Below, one piece after another: positions 44,959 through 53,629 of a stretch of DNA of 64,000 nt. Numbering within the stretch: position 1 is the stretch's first letter; the number at the start of each line of letters is the position of its first letter. The stretch comes from Streptomyces nymphaeiformis (GTDB taxonomy: Bacteria; Actinomycetota; Actinomycetes; Streptomycetales; Streptomycetaceae), in NCBI RefSeq assembly GCF_014203895.1, contig NZ_JACHJY010000002.1:806001-870000 (forward strand). The letters run 5' to 3'. A program made the translations under genes and the position numbers. Below the pieces are notes generated by a model. That model worked only from the letters and a program-made list of their open reading frames with translations. It was not told the origin of the DNA and did not search any database.

Positions 44959-45357
44959 CGGCAGCTCCTCCGGGTCGAGCAAGCAGACCTCCGCTCCACT
45001 GTCTCACCACGCCGGCTCACCGGCATGACGGCGCCCGGACCCGGTGCCTCCCGCCCGGCTGACCCGGGCCAGGCAACGTCTTCAAATGATCTTTGTGAGT
45101 GGGTGGTGGGGCGGCAGTGGGCGGGTGTCAGCGGGTTCTGGTGTTGATGTCGTGGTAGCGGGGTGGGACGGGGCTGCGATCGCTGTCATGGGGTGACCAA
45201 GCGGATGCTGTGATGTGGCTAGCAGGTGGGTTGCTGGCTGTCATGGCTTTCGCTGTTCCTGTGTGAGGAACCGGCAGGGGGGGTGGGCTGGGCCGTATGG
45301 CGGTTCAGGGTAGTCCGGCGGGTGGGGCCAGCTCGGGATCGGCTGGTGTGGTGCCGG

Positions 45358-45385
45358 CCGGGGGGCGCTCGCGCGGGGATGGTCC
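45358..45385 (+). CRISPR. Solitary degenerate CRISPR repeat
   Basis: The last 20 bases (GCTCGCGCGGGGATGGTCC preceded by C) match the local repeat consensus well, while the first eight have drifted to G-rich sequence. A second partial copy (GCTCGGGATGGTC) follows at once. Confidence 0.5.
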
Positions 45386-45422
45386 CGCGCTCGGGATGGT
45401 CGCCTTGTTCCCCGACTGAGCT

Positions 45423-45514
45423 TCCGCCAACCTGAAATCGCAGGTCAAGGGGCTCGTGTGACCGGTCTTCGGGGTACTCGTGCTGATCGTGGGCGGAAGT
45501 CCACGGAGAAGATC
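45423..45514 (-). repeat. Inverted copy of an IS 3' end
   Basis: On the minus strand these 92 bp match 47456-47547, the end of the transposase gene described below, at roughly 85%. The copies face each other and bracket two intact genes plus the transposase. Confidence 0.75.
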
Positions 45515-45609
45515 GTTTGTCAGCATGGTTGAGCCGAAAGAAAGGCCATGCAGCAGCGTCGGCGGATGTGCGAGCCTTCTGTCCCCAGATGCCGACCGAG
45601 AAGACTCTG

Positions 45610-46119
45610 ATGACCCGCGACGATGCTCTCAAACAGCTCAGCCACATCGCGCGCGAGCGGGCAATCGGTAGACATGTCGGGTCCGACCGGCTCATCCAGG
45701 CAGGTCTTGACGCCCTCATTGCCGAGGTCGAGAGTCCCTCCCTCGCCATGCTGGCTGGCCTCCTCCGGAGCGAGGAACCCGAAGCGCCAGCGCTCTTCGA
45801 CCAGGTGCTGGAGGAGCTGGGACTTCTCTTCCATCCGCCCGCCGACCCTCGGGCCGCAAAGTGGGCGCTTGGCTACTGGATCGCCGGTCAGATAGCCGAC
45901 GGAACCCTGGATCCCGCCACCGGCACCCACCTCATCTGGGCAGACGTCGCCTACGACCTCGGCTACCCCGAAGAGCTGCAGTCCCTCGTCTCGTGCCATT
46001 TCAACCTGGACGAATGGGAGGAGAGTTGGGACGTGTCCGTCGAGGAGCTCAACAGGGAAGCAGTCGAGGCGGCGAAGCAGTTCCTTCGCAGGAGGCCGGC
46101 AGCAGAAGCGGGGAGCTGA
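45610..46119 (+). CDS. Hypothetical protein, IS-flanked
   Basis: This 169-residue acidic, mostly helical protein contains RDDALKQLSHIARERAIG, PALFDQVLEELGLLFHPP and a middle AKWALGYWIAGQIADGTLDP. The C-terminus turns basic (QFLRRRPAAE). No known domain is visible. The ATG at 45610 with GAGAAG is preferred to 45589. It lies with the next gene and a transposase between two inverted IS ends. Confidence 0.55.
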   Translation: MTRDDALKQLSHIARERAIGRHVGSDRLIQAGLDALIAEVESPSLAMLAGLLRSEEPEAPALFDQVLEELGLLFHPPADPRAAKWALGYWIAGQIADGTLDPATGTHLIWADVAYDLGYPEELQSLVSCHFNLDEWEESWDVSVEELNREAVEAAKQFLRRRPAAEAGS

Positions 46120-46169
46120 CCGTCCGGTTCTTGCTCGCTGCGGTTCGGCCGCCTCCTACGATCCTGTGC

Positions 46170-46625
46170 GTGCCGGATCCCGAACTGCTGGAACGGATCA
46201 CTACGCGCCGTGCAGAGCTGGACGAACTCGAAGAACAGCTGGCCAAGCAACTGGAAGCGGTGCGGGCCGAGAGGGACGAGTTCGCCGTCGCCGAACGTGT
46301 CCTTGAACGGGTGAGCGAGCAGCTCGCCGAAGAACGCTCCTCAGCCCAGCCGATTCCTGGGCAGGTGGGCGGCCGGGTGGTGATGCTGATCCCGCACCGC
46401 CGGCCGGGCACAGGCGAAAGCATGCTTCCGCCGGACTGCCAGCGCATCATCGCCGCCGTGCGACAGGCTGCCGGACTGGTCATGGCCCGCGAAGTCGGCG
46501 AAGCGGTGGGGGCGGACATCAGCGTGAAGGCCAAGCTGGAACCACTACGCAGAAAGCTGGTCAGGCTCGTCGACCGCGGCTGGCTGCGGAAACTGCCCGA
46601 CGGCCGGTTCACCACCCGCCTGTGA
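46170..46625 (+). CDS. Coiled-coil plus winged-helix protein, IS-associated
   Basis: This 151-residue protein has an N-terminal coiled coil (about 4-55: ERITTRRAELDELEEQLAK, then VRAERDEFAVAERVLERV) and a C-terminal helix-turn-helix-like domain (MAREVGEAVGADISVKAKLE, then LVDRGWLRKLPDGRFTTR). A GTG start is used. I recall similar proteins beside transposases in streptomycetes, so it may be a mobile-element accessory factor. This is context-based inference. Confidence 0.6.
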   Translation: MPDPELLERITTRRAELDELEEQLAKQLEAVRAERDEFAVAERVLERVSEQLAEERSSAQPIPGQVGGRVVMLIPHRRPGTGESMLPPDCQRIIAAVRQAAGLVMAREVGEAVGADISVKAKLEPLRRKLVRLVDRGWLRKLPDGRFTTRL

Positions 46626-46699
46626 CCAGGAGCACCGCCACTCGGAGCGGCTCCGAACGGGCGTAACCGGGTTGCCCCCGGCGGCCGTTGGAATTGTGT

Positions 46700-47525
46700 G
46701 ACGAGTACCAAAAAGCGCGCGGAGGACACCTGCCCGCTTGTCCACCAGTGCCGCCCGCTGTCCACCAGTGCCGCCCGCCGCCGTCCACGCACACGGTCGA
46801 TCACCTCGCCAACCTGCTGCGGTGTCATCTGAAGGCGATTCGGTCCAAGTGGAGGATCCCGCCGCCTGGGAAGATCGTGGTGAGCGTCTTGGTCGTACTA
46901 CGCCACGACCAGCGTCTGGCCGACATGGCCGGCGGAAACGATGTGTCCGAGTCCACCGTCCGCCACTGGCGCGACGAGCTGATCCGGCCGCTCTCTGCCC
47001 AGGCGCTGCGCCTGGACCGAGCCCTGCGGAAGGTCACGAAGCAGGGTGGGGAGGTGGTCCTGATCGACGGCACCCTCATCCGTACCCAGCGCCGCACCGG
47101 CAAGGCCGACCGGCGGGAGCTACTCCGGCAAGCACCGCAGCCATGGCCTGCACTTCCTCGCCCTGACCGACGAGAATGGCCGCCTGATCTGGATATCCGC
47201 CGCCCGCCGCGACCACATTCTGGCCCACCTGCGCGCCGCCGGCCTCGGAGCGTTGGCCGACCTCGGCTTCCGCGGCTTGGACAACGACATTCTCGACCCC
47301 GTGATCGTCACCGGGCGGGCGCCGGTCGAGCACGGCTTCGCTCACCTCAAGAACTGGCGGATCCTCACCAAGCTCCGCACCGACCCCGCCCGCGCCACCC
47401 GCCTCCTGCGCGCCCTGTTCGTCCTGACGAACCTCGAAATCAACCGCTGGCAGATGATCTTCTCCGCGGACTCCCGCCCACGACCAGCACGAGTACCCCG
47501 GGGACCAGTCGCACGAGCTCTTTGA
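46700..47525 (+). pseudogene. IS5-superfamily transposase with a frameshift
   Basis: The first frame carries a helix-turn-helix (GGNDVSESTVRHWRDELI) and the first catalytic Asp in VVLIDGTLIRTQRRTGKADR. Around 47120 the frame shifts by one; the second frame continues YSGKHRSHGLHFLALTDENG, IWISAA, a catalytic LADLGFRGLDN, and HGFAHLKNWRILTKLR. The order is complete, so a single indel separates it from a working gene. No slippery heptamer is seen at the shift. Confidence 0.75.
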
Positions 47526-47560
47526 CCTGCGTCTTCAGGTTGGCGGAGGCTTACTGCCGT

Positions 47561-47604
47561 CGATGGCGATGGCGATGGCGATGGCGATGGCGATGGCGAT
47601 GGCG
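47561..47604. repeat. Hexanucleotide tandem repeat (CGATGG) x7
   Basis: CGATGG repeats seven times with a partial eighth unit, just past the IS 3' end. A simple-sequence tract of this length is rare in Streptomyces and could vary by slippage. Confidence 0.9.
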
Positions 47605-47975
47605 CGGCGGGGCCGCGGATCGTCAGCTGGGACGCCGCTTCCTGATCCGCTCAGGGCGAGCAAGCTGGATGCGTGTTCTGTCCGGCGCCGGTGCCCGGTA
47701 CGCAGTCGCTGACTGGTGACCCGTACGCGCGTGGGAAAGGCCGTTTCCTCCGTTACCGAGTCTTCATTGCCATTCCGGATCTCTGCCCATCCCTTTCTCG
47801 ACACCCTGGGAGCGGCGGTATGGGCAAGGTGGGAACGCCCGGCCCCGTCCACCCGGTGCGGACTACTCATATGTATCCAGCGTGGCCGACCTCCGCTCTC
47901 GTGTGTCAGTGCGTGTACATGTTTGTGCTGCTGAGCAATAGCCGTGCCGCCTCCAGCCCGCGCAAAGGACGTCCG

Positions 47976-48437
47976 ATGCTTGATCGACGCTCTCTTCTGT
48001 GCACCAGTGGCGTTGCCGCGGCCGGCGTGCTCGGCGCTGCGGCCTCCTCGTCCGCCCCCGTGGCAGCGGCCCCGCCCCTCGCGGTGGTGTCCCCCTTGCG
48101 GTAGACCCCGATCCGACCTCGGGAGCCACGCGTACCCTGCTCCAGGAACATCCCTCGACTGCCGAGGGATGGAAGGCCGTGCAGACACTCGTGGAGATCC
48201 TCCGGAGGAAGGAATCCGGCCGGCACAGCCGCCCCGGCGTCGAGGTCGGCTACATCGTCCGTGGTGACGTGTTGATGGAGTTCGACGACAGGCCTTCCTC
48301 TGGCTACGGACGGGGGATCCGTTCTTCATCCCCACGACGTCATCCACAACGCCCGCAACGTCGGCACGGTCACCACGATGATGCTGGCCACGTATGTCTT
48401 CGACGTGACGAAGCCCCTCGTGACCGCCTATCACTGA
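47976..48437 (+). pseudogene. Secreted cupin-domain protein, multiply frameshifted
   Basis: The start is good (AAAGGAC site; Tat-like DRRSLLCTSGVAAAG leader), but the frame stops at 48102. The second frame resumes with RTLLQEHPSTAEGWKAVQTLVE and GVEVGYIVRGDVLMEFDD, and the third ends with DPFFIPHDVIHNARNVGT and VTKPLVTAYH. Together they make one cupin barrel of normal length, so at least two frameshifts destroyed it. Confidence 0.8.
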
Positions 48438-48505
48438 GCATCAGGAGGCGGCCGGAAGCCGGTGCCCGGACGGGCTGCACGATGGGGCTTGCATTGAGCG
48501 CTGTC

Positions 48506-48526
48506 ACTGGTCAGTATGGTTACGTG
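48506..48526 (+). promoter_or_regulatory. Candidate CGNR operator at the gene's own start
   Basis: ACTGGTCAGTATGGTTACGTG runs into the GTG start codon of the CGNR gene. A copy with 18 of 21 identities stands at 63433-63453. The overlap with the start suggests a leaderless or autoregulated transcript. Confidence 0.5.
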
Positions 48527-49072
48527 AATCATGCCTTTCCCTGTGGGACGCTCTGCCTGGACTTCGTCGGCACTCTGCGGGCGCGGCGCAACGCCGAACC
48601 GCTCGAGAAGCTGGCCACGCCCGGGCTCCTGGACGACTGGTTCATGGAGTCGGGGATGCTGGATCTCGTGCCCGGTGCGAGCGAGGCGGATGTGGTGATC
48701 GCCGTGCAGCTGCGCGAGGCGATCTACGACCTGGTGGCCGCCCGGCTCGATGGCCGCGCGCTGCCGGTGGAAGCGGTGGCGGAGCTGAACCTGCAGGCCT
48801 CCGGTCTGCCGGTGACGCTGCGGCTGGGGCCCGAGGGGGTCATGAAGACGGGGTCGGTCTCCCAAGGACTGGCGGCGCTCGCGCGCGAAGCGGTGCAGCT
48901 GCTGGGCGGGGACGAGGCCGCGCTGCTGCGGGAGTGCTCCCGTCCGGAGTGCACGCAGGTCTACCTCGACCGCTCGCGGGGCCACCGCCGGGAGTGGTGT
49001 GCGATGCGGACCTGCGGCAACCGGGTCAAGGCCGCCAACTACCGGGCCCGCCAGCACGCCGCCCAGGCCTGA
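48524..49072 (+). CDS. CGNR zinc-finger regulator (ABATE domain)
   Basis: This protein of about 182 residues has an N-terminal ABATE-type domain (HAFPCGTLCLDFVGTLRARR) and a C-terminal CGNR zinc finger: CSRPECTQVYLDRS, then HRREWCAMRTCGNRVKAANY, with four Cys ligands. Members are thought to be DNA-binding stress or antibiotic-response regulators. I start it at the GTG where family proteins usually begin (VNHAFP); an ATG at 48482 would add 14 residues over the operator-like sequence. It lies between two pseudogenes. Confidence 0.8.
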   Translation: MNHAFPCGTLCLDFVGTLRARRNAEPLEKLATPGLLDDWFMESGMLDLVPGASEADVVIAVQLREAIYDLVAARLDGRALPVEAVAELNLQASGLPVTLRLGPEGVMKTGSVSQGLAALAREAVQLLGGDEAALLRECSRPECTQVYLDRSRGHRREWCAMRTCGNRVKAANYRARQHAAQA

Positions 49073-49073
49073 G

Positions 49074-49490
49074 CGGTCCCGCTCGGGCCCGGCAACCGCC
49101 GTACTTGTGCGACGTACCGCTACGTGGCGGGTACGGCCGCAGGTCGTCGAGTGCGGTGGTGAGGGCGGCGTCGAGGTAGTCGGTGCGGCCGGTTGCCTGG
49201 AGTATGACGACCCCGCCCTGGACGGCGGCGAGGATGCTACGGGCCCGGCTGTGGGCGGCCTGGGGCTTCTGGGGCGTGACGACCCGCACACCGCGCAGCA
49301 GCGCTTCCTCCCACTCGTCGAAGAGGGTGGTGATGATCCCGCGCGCCTCGAGGGAGGAGTTGCCGAGTTCGGTGGTGAGGCTGCTCAGGGGGCACCGCTG
49401 GCCGAGCTCGGTGTAGTGGTCGAGTACCGTCTGGCGCCACTGCTCCCAGGCCTCCCACGTGGAGAACCGCAGGGCGGTGGCCGGCGCCTG
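49074..49490 (-). pseudogene. TetR-family regulator, C-terminal half only
   Basis: The frame gives EAWEQWRQTVLDHYTELGQR, TELGNSSLEARGIITTLFDE and RARSILAAVQGGVVILQATG with TDYLDAALTTALDDLRP, a typical TetR effector domain. The DNA-binding domain is missing because an IS5 remnant begins at about 49480. Confidence 0.75.
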
Positions 49491-50060
49491 GACCACGGTC
49501 TACCGCCGGTTCGCCCAGTGGAGCCGGGACCGGATTCGGGCCCGCATTCGCGGCGTGATCCTCGATGAACTCGGGGCGCGGGGCGCAGGGCGAGTGGGAG
49601 TGGCCGCGGTGTGCGATCGACTCCGTCAGCCTGCGGGCTGCAAAGGGCGGCCGTCGACGGGGCTGAAATCCGACCGACCCTGGCAAGCTGGGATCGAAGA
49701 AGTACCTGATCACCGACCGGAACGGACTGCCGCTGTCCCCGGGTGTCTCCGGCGCGAACATGCACGACAGCCTGGGCCTGAAGCCGCTCGTGCGCGGCAT
49801 CCCGCCCATCCGGTCCCGCCGCAGGCCCCGGCGCCGGAGGCCGGCGAAGCTACACGCCGACAAGGGCTACAGCTACGACCATCTGCGCCGATGGCTGTGC
49901 GGGCGTGGAATCCGCCACCGCATCGCCCGCAAGGGTGTCGAGTCCGCACAGCGGCTGGGCCGACATCGCTGGGTGGTCGAGAGAACCGCGTCCTGGACGG
50001 CAGGATGCGTTCGTAGGGGCGGTGGAGCCGTCGGCAGCCGCAGCCTCGCCAGCTACCGTC
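49480..50060 (+). pseudogene. IS5-family transposase remnant
   Basis: TVYRRFAQWSRDRI is the end of the N-terminal domain. After missing sequence the frame resumes with KYLITDRNGLPLSPGVSGAN, LKPLVRGIPPIRSRR, LHADKGYSYDHLRRWL and RLGRHRWVVERTASW. The catalytic Asp-Lys and Glu regions survive, but the centre and the true C-terminus are gone. It interrupts a TetR gene. Confidence 0.78.
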
Positions 50061-50564
50061 GACTGACGTCCCCGCTCACGGCCGGAGCTGGTTCTGCTGC
50101 ACGTCGAAACAGATCAGATCCATGGACTTCGCCACAGTTGCCGCGTAGGCCGATCCGCCGGTCTCTCGCCTCCCGGAGAGCCAGGTCGTCACTCATGCCT
50201 GGCAGATTCGCACACTGCACTGACACCCGACTGCCCGGACAGCGGTTGTGTCCGGTCACTTCAGTTGACCAGTTGAGCGTTGGCCGGGCACGCTCCGGCA
50301 GCGTGCGGTTCGCCCAGCCGGGGCGCGAGTGCTCTTGCAAGGTCATGTACCTCAGCCCGAACATCGCCCCTGTCCAGCCTCCTGCCCCGCGCGTGATGGA
50401 GGGCTCCGGTGCGGCATGCACTCGCGACGGTGCAACGAGGATCGACAACGAGAAACCGGCCGAGGTCGACAGAGCGTTTCTCGGCAAGGTGCCGTAACCG
50501 CGCAAGTGTCGTGGCCGACCGCGAGCGAGTTGATGATCGACCGAGCCCCAGCATCTACGGAGCA
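50061..50564. other. No recognisable gene
   Basis: Minus-strand frames run through the region but match nothing I know. It is probably more decayed DNA between the IS remnant and the SDR pseudogene. Confidence 0.4.
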
Positions 50565-51330
50565 TGACGTGCGCCCCACCTGTGGACGAGGTGATCGCCA
50601 AGCGTCTGGCGACCCGAAGGCGCCTCGGTGATCGTGCATGGACGGGCCCCGCAGTGCACCGCGGCCGTCGTCGAAGCCGTCGAGGAGGCCGGCGGCGACG
50701 TCACGTTCGTCCTGGGCGACCTGGCTGTGGAGGAGGGTGCGGACGCCGTGTACGCCGCCGCTTCGATTGGGGTTCCGGTCGGCATCCTGGTCAACAGCAC
50801 GGGTGTTTTCGACACCAGTCGGAGTTGGACCGATCTTGCGGCGTCGGACTGGGCGGACATCTACAGCGTGAACGTGCTCAGCAGCGTGCGCATGATCCAG
50901 CGCTTCGTTCCCGGGACGCGTGAGCGGGGCTGGGTCGGTCATCCAGATCAGCAGCGTCACCGGCGAGCTGCCGGCCGCGTCGTAGCCCCACTACGCGGCG
51001 ATCAACGGTGCCCGTAACTCCCTCGCCGAGTCCCTGGCGCGCGAGCTCAAGAACACGGGCGTCACCTCGAACGCGGTGGCGGCCGACGGCATCCTCACGT
51101 CGGCCAATCAGCCGCCACTACTGGAGCTCGGCCGGCGGAGCGGGTGGGTGGGGGCGTGGGAGGACATCGAGCCCCGTCTGGTCGAGGCGCTGACGCCGAA
51201 CGACATCGGTCGCATCGGGCGTCGGAGGAGTTACGAGGCCTTCGTTGCCTTCCTGGCCACCTCCGCTGTCCGCCTATGCCACCCCGTCCACCCTCGCCGT
51301 GGACGGTGGACGGCGGCTGGTACGGCTGAA
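50565..51330 (+). pseudogene. Short-chain dehydrogenase, broken by frameshifts and a stop
   Basis: Pieces in different frames add up to one SDR: DEVIAKRLAT, then VIVHGRAPQCTAAVVEAVEE, GILVNSTGVFDTS, DWADIYSVNVLSSVRMIQRF, then in another frame VIQISSVTGELPAAS, a stop, HYAAINGARNSLAESLAREL and NTGVTSNAVAADGI. The active-site Tyr and Lys positions are within the damaged part (YAAINGAR lacks the Lys). It is non-functional. Confidence 0.8.
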
Positions 51331-51506
51331 CCGTCGTGGTGCGTTACGACCGGTCCGGATTTTCGTCACCTGTTTGACTGGTGACGAGCGGTGTGTCAGT
51401 CTGTGTGCATGCCGCCCGTACGGGAGGCGTTGGACGCAAGCCGACCGGTCGGCCCCGTGGGGCCGACCGTGAGTGGCGTGACGGACGAAGGGGACGGTGA
51501 CGGACC

Positions 51507-52019
51507 ATGACCGGCAACGAGGAGCGGGCCGTGCTCGCGGGCGGCTGTTTCTGGGGCATGCAGGAACTCATTCGCGCACAGCCCGGTGTCCTGGCGACAC
51601 GGGTGGGGTACAGCGGCGGTGACCTGGCCGATCCGACGTACCGCCATCACGAGGGGCACGCGGAGTCCGTCGAGATCGTCTTCGACCGTACGGTGACCGA
51701 CTACCGCACCCTCCTGGAGTTCTTCTTCCAGATCCACGACCCGACCACGAAGAACCGGCAGGGCAACGACATCGGGGACAGCTACCGCTCCGCCGTGTTC
51801 TACCTGGACGAGGAGCAGAGGCGCGTCGCGGAGGACACCATCTCCGACGTCGACGCCTCGGGCCTGTGGCCGGGTCCGGTGGTCACCGAGGTGACCCCGG
51901 CGGGCCGGTTCTGGGAGGCCGAGCCCGAGCACCAGGACTATCTGCGGCTCTACCCCGACGGCTACACCTGTCACTTCCCGCGCCCCGGCTGGCGGCTGCC
52001 GAGGCGGGGCGAGTCCTGA
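51507..52019 (+). CDS. msrA: Peptide-methionine (S)-S-oxide reductase
   Basis: This 170-residue enzyme repairs oxidised methionine in proteins. The catalytic Cys14 lies in the [10 protein letters not shown] motif. [24 protein letters not shown] and FFQIHDPT follow as in MsrA. The C-terminus lacks a thioredoxin-recycling Cys pair of longer forms, apart from one Cys in YTCHFP. Cytoplasmic. It has no clear operon partner; a transpeptidase-like pseudogene lies on the opposite strand just downstream. Confidence 0.95.
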   Translation: MTGNEERAVLAGGCFWGMQELIRAQPGVLATRVGYSGGDLADPTYRHHEGHAESVEIVFDRTVTDYRTLLEFFFQIHDPTTKNRQGNDIGDSYRSAVFYLDEEQRRVAEDTISDVDASGLWPGPVVTEVTPAGRFWEAEPEHQDYLRLYPDGYTCHFPRPGWRLPRRGES

Positions 52020-52024
52020 CGCGG

Positions 52025-52510
52025 TCAGCGCGACAGCGAGGCGGCGCCCCCATCACGATGACGGGGGCCTTTGCCGGGTCGAGCGCGCGGAGGAGTTCCT
52101 CCATGTGCTTCTTCGCGATGCTGATACACCCCTGGGTAGGGCCCCGTGGGTCGACATGCACCCGGATGCCGCCGTCCTTGGCGGCGCCCAGCGGCCGGGG
52201 CCGGTCCAGTGGCGAGGAGTCGGGCTCGCGGTCGTAGTCGATGGCGACGACAGAGTCGAAGGAGCCGGCCAGTGGTTCCCCCCGGAATCCGGTGCCGCCG
52301 AGCGTGAAGCCGCCGGAGCGGCCGTAGGGGAGACAGGCGCCGGAGTCGACCAGCAGTCCGCCCGCCGCCGTGAGGCCGTAGACCCCGACAGGCGAGCGCA
52401 GATTCCCCATGCGGTGGTCACCGGTCCAGCCCTTGAGCGCGTTGTGCGCGGACCGGCGGGCGGAAGGGGCCGGCGGTCCGCAGTCGCCCTGTGAGGGGGC
52501 TGCGTATGTC
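52025..52510 (-). pseudogene. L,D-transpeptidase-like (YkuD-related) gene, 5'-truncated
   Basis: The frame reads HNALKGWTGDHRMGNLRSP, VGVYGLTAAGG, GEPLAGSFDSVVAIDYDREP and the catalytic RVHVDPRGPTQGCISI motif (His and Cys). An in-frame TGA stands upstream where the signal peptide and about 90 residues should be. At the 3' end a one-base change moves the frame past the natural stop (52025) into msrA antisense. Without an export signal it cannot act on the cell wall. Confidence 0.7.
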
Positions 52511-52766
52511 AGTCACACCGGTACAAGCGTTCTGACCCGGCCTCGGGTTCATCCGTACACGATCGGAGTGCCGTCCGGTCCGGGTATCCGCCCGGCCAAG
52601 TCGGATGACGTACGGGCAGGCGGGGCGCGGAGCGTCGACGTGGTGGGTGCGGCTGGTTCGGCGAGCGGTGACATAGGGCCTGGCAGGGGCGGATGACGGA
52701 TGCCGTGGAGGGTGCCGCCACGGGAGAGTCAGGGTGAGGATCTCGCACCACGGAGGGATTTCCGTC

Positions 52767-53237
52767 ATGAACGGCGAACAGACCGGCGTCCGGGCAGGTC
52801 AGGTGGGATCAGGGGAGTTGTCTGTTCTTCGTCTGGATATTCGGCGGGTGCTGGACGGTGCGCCGGTGCAGCCCATTCGGGCCGAGTTCCGGTTCGACGC
52901 GTCGTCGCCGATGGTGGCGTCGGTGACGCTCACCCCGTGGCGCGGCCAGGGAGTGACGTGGCGCATCGGTCGCGAGTTGCTCTACCGGGGGTTGTACGAG
53001 GAGAGCGGCGAGGGTGACGTGCAGGTGTGGCCGGTGCAGGGCGAGGGGAGGGACACGGCCTGGCTGCTGCTGGAGTCGAGGGACCACAGCGCCGTGTTCG
53101 AACTGCCCGTCGCGGAGGTTGAGCAGTGGCTGGAGACCACGTACGAACTCGTCCCTGCGGAGTCGGAGACCGACGCCCTGGACTGGGACGCCTTCCTCGA
53201 CGACCTCCTGGACGTCGAGGAAGGCGCCGGCGACTGA
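52767..53237 (+). CDS. SsgA-like sporulation/cell-division protein (SALP)
   Basis: This 156-residue protein is of a family restricted to morphologically complex actinomycetes. It shows the SALP core: RAEFRFDASSPMVASVTLTP, VTWRIGRELLYRGL, GEGDVQVWP and a FELPVAEVEQWLETTYEL end. Such proteins help position septa or remodel wall during sporulation. GGAGGG stands before the chosen ATG; a GTG 33 bases upstream is an alternative. Which of the SsgA-G types it is cannot be decided by eye. Confidence 0.85.
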   Translation: MNGEQTGVRAGQVGSGELSVLRLDIRRVLDGAPVQPIRAEFRFDASSPMVASVTLTPWRGQGVTWRIGRELLYRGLYEESGEGDVQVWPVQGEGRDTAWLLLESRDHSAVFELPVAEVEQWLETTYELVPAESETDALDWDAFLDDLLDVEEGAGD

Positions 53238-53571
53238 GTCACCGACTCGGCCGGAGGCGCAGCCACGTGACCGATGTGCGTGCCGGACGTCCACAGGGGA
53301 GTGGCAACCACTCGTACGGTGCTGTCGCGCGCCGTGTTTCCGTACGGAGGTATTGCCGCCGACGGGCGGACGGGCGTCACGGCCTACCTGGCCAGGGCTG
53401 CACGACGACCGGCGGGACGTCGTGCGTCCCACCATCGCCTAGGCCCGTGAACTGCATGCCGCGCTACGGCTGACGCTGGTCGTGCTGAAGCGCTTGAACG
53501 GCACGCCCGTCGAAGGGACCGAAGGGACCGGGCATCCGGACTGCTTTCCCGGGGCGTGAGCGGTCCGCTTC

Positions 53572-53629
53572 CGCGAGGCGTGAACGTCAGGCGGGACGTC
53601 GCCCCCGCGAGGCGTGAACGTCAGGCGGG
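53572..53629. repeat. Two direct 24-bp repeats, 34 bp apart
   Basis: The unit CGCGAGGCGTGAACGTCAGG plus CGGG occurs at 53572-53595 and 53606-53629. The second copy contains the stop codon of the prephenate dehydratase gene. The preceding 53238-53571 stretch shows no gene. Confidence 0.85.

Noticed and set aside
46700..47525. Programmed frameshifting of the transposase
   Set aside because: No slippery heptamer or downstream structure was seen at the shift point, and neighbouring genes are also damaged, so a plain mutation is likelier.
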